Positions 4,887 through 7,526 of a DNA stretch of 7,526 bases are shown piece by piece. Numbering within the stretch: the first letter of the stretch is position 1; each line of letters opens with the position of its first letter. The DNA is from Planctomycetes bacterium UBA1146. Its GTDB lineage: Bacteria > Planctomycetota > UBA8108 > UBA1146. The stretch covers positions 61,458 to 68,983 of the forward strand of contig DCAA01000015.1 in the NCBI GenBank assembly GCA_002311345.1, in the 5' to 3' direction. Both the position numbers and the translations under genes were made by a program. Below the pieces are notes generated by a model that was not told the origin of the DNA, searched no databases, and worked only from the letters and a program-made list of their open reading frames with translations.

Positions 4887-5264
4887 TTGGCCAAGGCAGC
4901 GAAGAAAGTCCGGAGAACTCTTGCTCGTGGGGTCGTCCACATCAAGTCGACCTTCAATAACACGATCATCTCCCTGACCGATCCTGAGGGCAACGCCCTC
5001 ATGAGTCAGAGTGGGGGTACAGTCGGGTACAAGGGAAGTCGGAAATCGACTCCGTTTGCTGCTCAGAGGGCTGCAGAGAACTGTGCTGCCGCAGCCAAGA
5101 AGATGGGGGTGACCCAGGTGGATTTGAAGGTGAAGGGTCCTGGGCCAGGACGGGAGTCGGCGATTCGCGCCATCCAATCCAGCGGCCTGGAGATTATGGC
5201 CATCGAGGATGTCACTCCGCTTCCCCACAACGGTTGCCGTCCGCGCAAACGTCGTCGAGTCTGA
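4887..5264 (+). CDS. rpsK: 30S ribosomal protein uS11 (S11), TTG start
   Basis: With the TTG start at 4887 the protein has 125 residues and begins (M)AKAAKKVRRTLARGVVHI, the normal uS11 N-terminus. The frame is open further upstream, to an ATG at 4809, but that would overlap the end of rpsM and add 26 unrelated residues. GGAGA at 4875-4879 lies 7 bases before the TTG and decides the start. Motifs include STFNNTIISLTDPEGN, SGGTVGYKGSRKSTPFAAQ, VKGPGPGRESAIRAI, and the family C-terminus DVTPLPHNGCRPRKRRRV. uS11 forms the 30S platform with uS7 and bS18 near the E site and the mRNA exit. It lies between rpsM and rpsD, as in most alpha operons. Confidence 0.97.
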   Translation: MAKAAKKVRRTLARGVVHIKSTFNNTIISLTDPEGNALMSQSGGTVGYKGSRKSTPFAAQRAAENCAAAAKKMGVTQVDLKVKGPGPGRESAIRAIQSSGLEIMAIEDVTPLPHNGCRPRKRRRV

Positions 5265-5276
5265 GGAGGATCGAAG

Positions 5277-5903
5277 ATGGCACGTACCCTCGGACCCAAA
5301 TGCAAGTTATGTCGTCGCGATGGCGACCGGCTTTTCCTCAAAGGTGCTCGTTGTCATACCGCCAAATGTGCCATCGCGAAGCGTGCCTATCCGCCAGGAA
5401 TGCACGGATTTCGACGCGGACGTCCGACCGCATACGGAGTTCGGTTGCGTGAGAAGCAGAAGGCCAAGAGGATCTACGGAGTTCTCGAAAGACAGTTCAG
5501 GAAATATTTTGCAGAGGCAGATCGCCTTCGGGGCAACACCGGGTCCAACCTCCTGATCCTACTGGAGCGGAGACTGGACAACGCTGTTTTCCAACTGGGG
5601 TTTGCCGACAGTCGTAGTCAGGCTCGTCAGTTCGTGGCACATGGTCACGTCACAGTGAATGGACGGAAACTCGATGTCTCCTCATACCTGGTCAAGGTCG
5701 GGGACGTCATCTCGCCGAAAAATCACAAGAAGAGCCAGTCGTTGGCAAGAGAACGGCTCGAGGGGCAACAGGGAAGATCGGTCCCCGAGTGGCTTTCTCT
5801 CGATGCCAAGGAGTTGAAGGGTACGGTCGCGCGATTCCCCGCCCGGGAGGATGTCGCGATACCGATCCAGGAAGCGTACATCGTCGAATTCTGTTCCCGT
5901 TAG
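5277..5903 (+). CDS. rpsD: 30S ribosomal protein uS4 (S4), four-cysteine zinc form
   Basis: A protein of 208 residues, the usual length. It is a primary 16S rRNA-binding protein that starts 30S assembly and, with uS5, shapes decoding accuracy. The N-terminal region carries Cys9, Cys12, Cys26 and Cys31 (GPKCKLC, then RCHTAKCA), the same positions as the zinc site of Thermus thermophilus S4; E. coli S4 lacks this site. Then come YPPGMHG, REKQKAKRIYG, and the S4 RNA-binding domain with LERRLDNAVFQLGFADSRSQARQFV, HGHVTVNG and VGDVIS. The C-terminus ends EAYIVEFCSR, close to the family norm. GGAGG at 5265-5269 overlaps the rpsK stop region and lies 7 bases before the ATG. In E. coli this protein represses its own operon, so the long leader upstream of rpmJ is a candidate target. 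Confidence 0.98.
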   Translation: MARTLGPKCKLCRRDGDRLFLKGARCHTAKCAIAKRAYPPGMHGFRRGRPTAYGVRLREKQKAKRIYGVLERQFRKYFAEADRLRGNTGSNLLILLERRLDNAVFQLGFADSRSQARQFVAHGHVTVNGRKLDVSSYLVKVGDVISPKNHKKSQSLARERLEGQQGRSVPEWLSLDAKELKGTVARFPAREDVAIPIQEAYIVEFCSR

Positions 5904-5972
5904 GGGGCTGGATTTCCGTGCATAGAATCCTTGCCGTGTCGAGTGCGTGAGAATGCCTTGCCACCGCGAGAA

Positions 5973-5977
5973 GGGAG
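5973..5977 (+). promoter_or_regulatory. ribosome-binding site that decides the rpoA start
   Basis: GGGAG lies 8 bases before ATG at 5986. The frame extends upstream to a GTG at 5947 and an ATG at 5953, but neither has a Shine-Dalgarno match, and the added residues (MRMPCHREKGAPS) do not resemble any alpha subunit. Confidence 0.75.
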
Positions 5978-5985
5978 CCCCTTCC

Positions 5986-6993
5986 ATGTCGATGCGAGTT
6001 CGCTGGCGTGAATTCGAATTACCGAATCGGGTCGAGTGTGAACCTGAATCTAACACCAAGAATTACGGGAAATTCATCATAGAGCCCTTCGAGAGAGGAT
6101 TTGGCCACACCGTGGGCAATAGCCTCCGTAGGGTTCTGCTCTCTTCCATCGAGGGTTCTGCGCTGGTAGAGGTCCGTATCGACGGGGTAGACCACGAGTT
6201 TGATACCAAGCGCGGCGTGCTCGAGGACATCTCTCACGTTGTACTCAATCTCAAGCAGGTGCTGGTTGAACTCCGTGGTGTCGACGAGGCAGAACTCACC
6301 ATCAAGAAATCAGGGGTTGGTCCCATCACGGCCGCCGATATCGAGCACGGTGATGAAGTGGTTATCCACGGCCCGAACGGGGAGCCTCCGGAAAACCATC
6401 CAATTGCAACCCTGACTCAGGATGTGGAGTTTTCTGCGAACCTCGTCGCACGGATTGGCCGCGGCTACGTCACGGCCAATGAGAATGCTCAGGATCAGAA
6501 GGAAATCGGCCGGATCTGGCTTGATTCGACCTTCTCCCCGGTGGTCAGAGTTCGGTACCGTGTCGAATCCACCCGTGTTGGGCAGTTGACCAACTACGAT
6601 AAATTGATCCTTGAGATCTGGACCAATGGGACCATCGAGCCCGATAGCGTCCTGGTCGAGGCCGGGAAGATCTTGCGCAAGCACCTCACTCCTGTGGTGA
6701 AGTACTTTGAACTCGGTTCAGAGGTGCTGCAGCCGAGGATTCCCGAGATCCCACTTCCGGATGACGAGGACGAAGAGCTTCGCCTGATTCTCGACATGCC
6801 CATCTCCCAACTGGAACTCTCGGTCAGGGCGTCGAACTGCCTCGAAACGGTGAACATCTCCTCTTTGAGGGAGTTGATTCGTATGCGCGAGGACGATCTT
6901 CTGCGGATCCGTAATTTTGGTCAGACCTCGCTCGATGAGTTGAAGGCGAAATTGGTGGGCCTTAACCTCGAACTGGGACAGATCCACGGATAA
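5986..6993 (+). CDS. rpoA: DNA-directed RNA polymerase alpha subunit
   Basis: With the start at 5986 the protein has 335 residues, normal for alpha. The N-terminal domain (about 25-245) dimerises and holds beta and beta'. It shows NYGKFIIEPFERGFGHTVGNSLRRVLLSSI-type sequence (27-55), then GVLEDISHVVLNLK, and NYDKLILEIWTNGTI before KILRKHL. An acidic linker (PLPDDEDEE, 257-265) leads to the C-terminal domain (about 270-332), which contacts UP-element DNA and activators. Residues matching E. coli DNA contacts are Arg281 (R265), Asn284 (N268), Cys285 (C269), Gly312 (G296), Ser315 (S299) and Glu318 (E302); the E. coli Lys298 position is Thr314 here. The gene lies 82 bases after rpsD and 18 before rplQ, as in classic alpha operons. 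No convincing promoter is seen in the 82-base gap. Confidence 0.98.
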   Translation: MSMRVRWREFELPNRVECEPESNTKNYGKFIIEPFERGFGHTVGNSLRRVLLSSIEGSALVEVRIDGVDHEFDTKRGVLEDISHVVLNLKQVLVELRGVDEAELTIKKSGVGPITAADIEHGDEVVIHGPNGEPPENHPIATLTQDVEFSANLVARIGRGYVTANENAQDQKEIGRIWLDSTFSPVVRVRYRVESTRVGQLTNYDKLILEIWTNGTIEPDSVLVEAGKILRKHLTPVVKYFELGSEVLQPRIPEIPLPDDEDEELRLILDMPISQLELSVRASNCLETVNISSLRELIRMREDDLLRIRNFGQTSLDELKAKLVGLNLELGQIHG

Positions 6994-7011
6994 CCCCCTG
7001 GGAGTATTTCG

Positions 7012-7526
7012 ATGCGTCATCGAGTTGCAGGAAAGAAACTGAATCGGACGAGTAGCCATCGCAAGGCTCTCGCCAAGAACTTGATGCGAGCGATGATCAT
7101 CGAGTGGCAAGGGAAAGGTCACATCGTGACCACCCGGAGCAAAGCGAAGTTCATCCAGCCAAGAGTCGAGAAATTGATCTCTCTGGCTCGCGAAAAGAGC
7201 GTCCACAACATCCGCCGCGCGATGAGCATCATCGGAGATCGAAAACTGGTGCAACTACTGTTCGATGAGATCGGTCCCTACTACAAGGAGCGTCCCGGGG
7301 GATACACCCGGCTTCTGAGGTTGGTGAAGCCTCGTCTGGGAGACGCATCTATCCGGGCCTATCTTGGTTACGTCCGTGCAGACGACGATTACCCGGAGGG
7401 GGATTGCCGACTGGCGGCGGACACGGATGCCGCTGGAGAAGGTGAAGAGGTGTCTTCCGATGTGACCGCGATCACCGAGGACTCGATCGCCGATGAACCA
7501 CAGGCGGACGAAGCAGACCAAGAGCA
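7012..7526 (+). CDS. rplQ: 50S ribosomal protein bL17 (L17) with acidic C-terminal tail, 3'-partial
   Basis: The frame is open from ATG at 7012 to the window end (171 complete codons), with no stop seen. GGGAG at 7000-7004 lies 7 bases upstream. The core (residues 1 to about 122) is a standard bL17: MRHRVAGKKLNRTSSHRKAL, TTRSKAKFIQPRVEKLISLA, FDEIGPYYKERPGGYTRLL and RLGD. A few extra residues (EWQGKGHIV) lengthen the turn before TTRSKAK compared with common bL17. bL17 binds 23S rRNA near the exit of the nascent-peptide tunnel. From residue 124 on there is an extension outside the family core. Of its 48 visible residues, 19 are Asp or Glu and only one is basic (Arg133), and it continues beyond the window. 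It is the last gene of the alpha-type unit, as usual. Confidence 0.96.
   Translation, partial: MRHRVAGKKLNRTSSHRKALAKNLMRAMIIEWQGKGHIVTTRSKAKFIQPRVEKLISLAREKSVHNIRRAMSIIGDRKLVQLLFDEIGPYYKERPGGYTRLLRLVKPRLGDASIRAYLGYVRADDDYPEGDCRLAADTDAAGEGEEVSSDVTAITEDSIADEPQADEADQE

Noticed and set aside
5904..5985. Possible promoter in the rpsD-rpoA gap (TAGAAT at 5923-5928)
   Set aside because: There is no acceptable -35 element at the right distance, and the gap is short and consistent with one transcript.
1..7526. Mobile element, CRISPR array, tRNA or toxin-antitoxin system
   Set aside because: The window is filled by conserved housekeeping genes in a familiar order, and no such element is seen on either strand.

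Overview
This 7.5-kb window is the distal part of a bacterial spc/alpha ribosomal-protein cluster, with every gene on the + strand. The order is rpsE (5' end outside the window), rplO, secY, adk, map, a 329-bp non-coding gap holding a sigma70-type promoter and a long leader, then rpmJ, rpsM, rpsK, rpsD, rpoA and rplQ (3' end outside). The organism is a moderately GC-rich bacterium. GTG starts (adk, map), a TTG start (rpsK), a C+ form of bL36, a four-cysteine zinc form of uS4 and the sequence flavour of SecY fit a Planctomycetota-like or related lineage. That placement is a weak inference, because no rRNA is present.

Region 1 (1-3978) is a tightly packed upstream unit. rpsE overlaps rplO by 4 bases (ATGA), rplO is 8 bases from secY, secY is 3 bases from adk, and adk overlaps map by 4 bases (GTGA). 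It makes two ribosomal proteins, the SecYEG channel subunit, adenylate kinase and methionine aminopeptidase, which together link ribosome assembly to nascent-chain export and processing. rpmD (uL30), usual between rpsE and rplO, is absent.

Region 2 (3979-4307) holds no credible gene. infA, often found between map and rpmJ, is not there. It holds an inverted repeat just after map, an AT-rich stretch, a strong promoter (TTGACG, 18-base spacer, TATATT) and a leader of roughly 220 nt with hairpin potential and a segment complementary to the rpmJ ribosome-binding site. This suggests that rpmJ onward is an independently transcribed, possibly autoregulated unit.

Region 3 (4308-7526) encodes bL36, uS13, uS11, uS4, the RNA polymerase alpha subunit and bL17. 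This is the classic alpha-operon set, preceded by rpmJ.

The most striking feature is at the 5' edge. The uS5 protein carries an N-terminal extension of at least 89 residues. It has an Ala/Pro/Lys/Glu segment and then a 60-residue block made only of Gly (44), Arg (13) and Pro (3), with 11 RGG motifs, followed by four Asp residues and the ordinary uS5 core. The eukaryotic homologue of the same protein (RPS2) also carries an N-terminal Arg-Gly domain, which is methylated by PRMT3, so this looks like a parallel bacterial solution. At the other edge, bL17 carries a highly acidic C-terminal tail (19 Asp/Glu in the last 48 visible residues).
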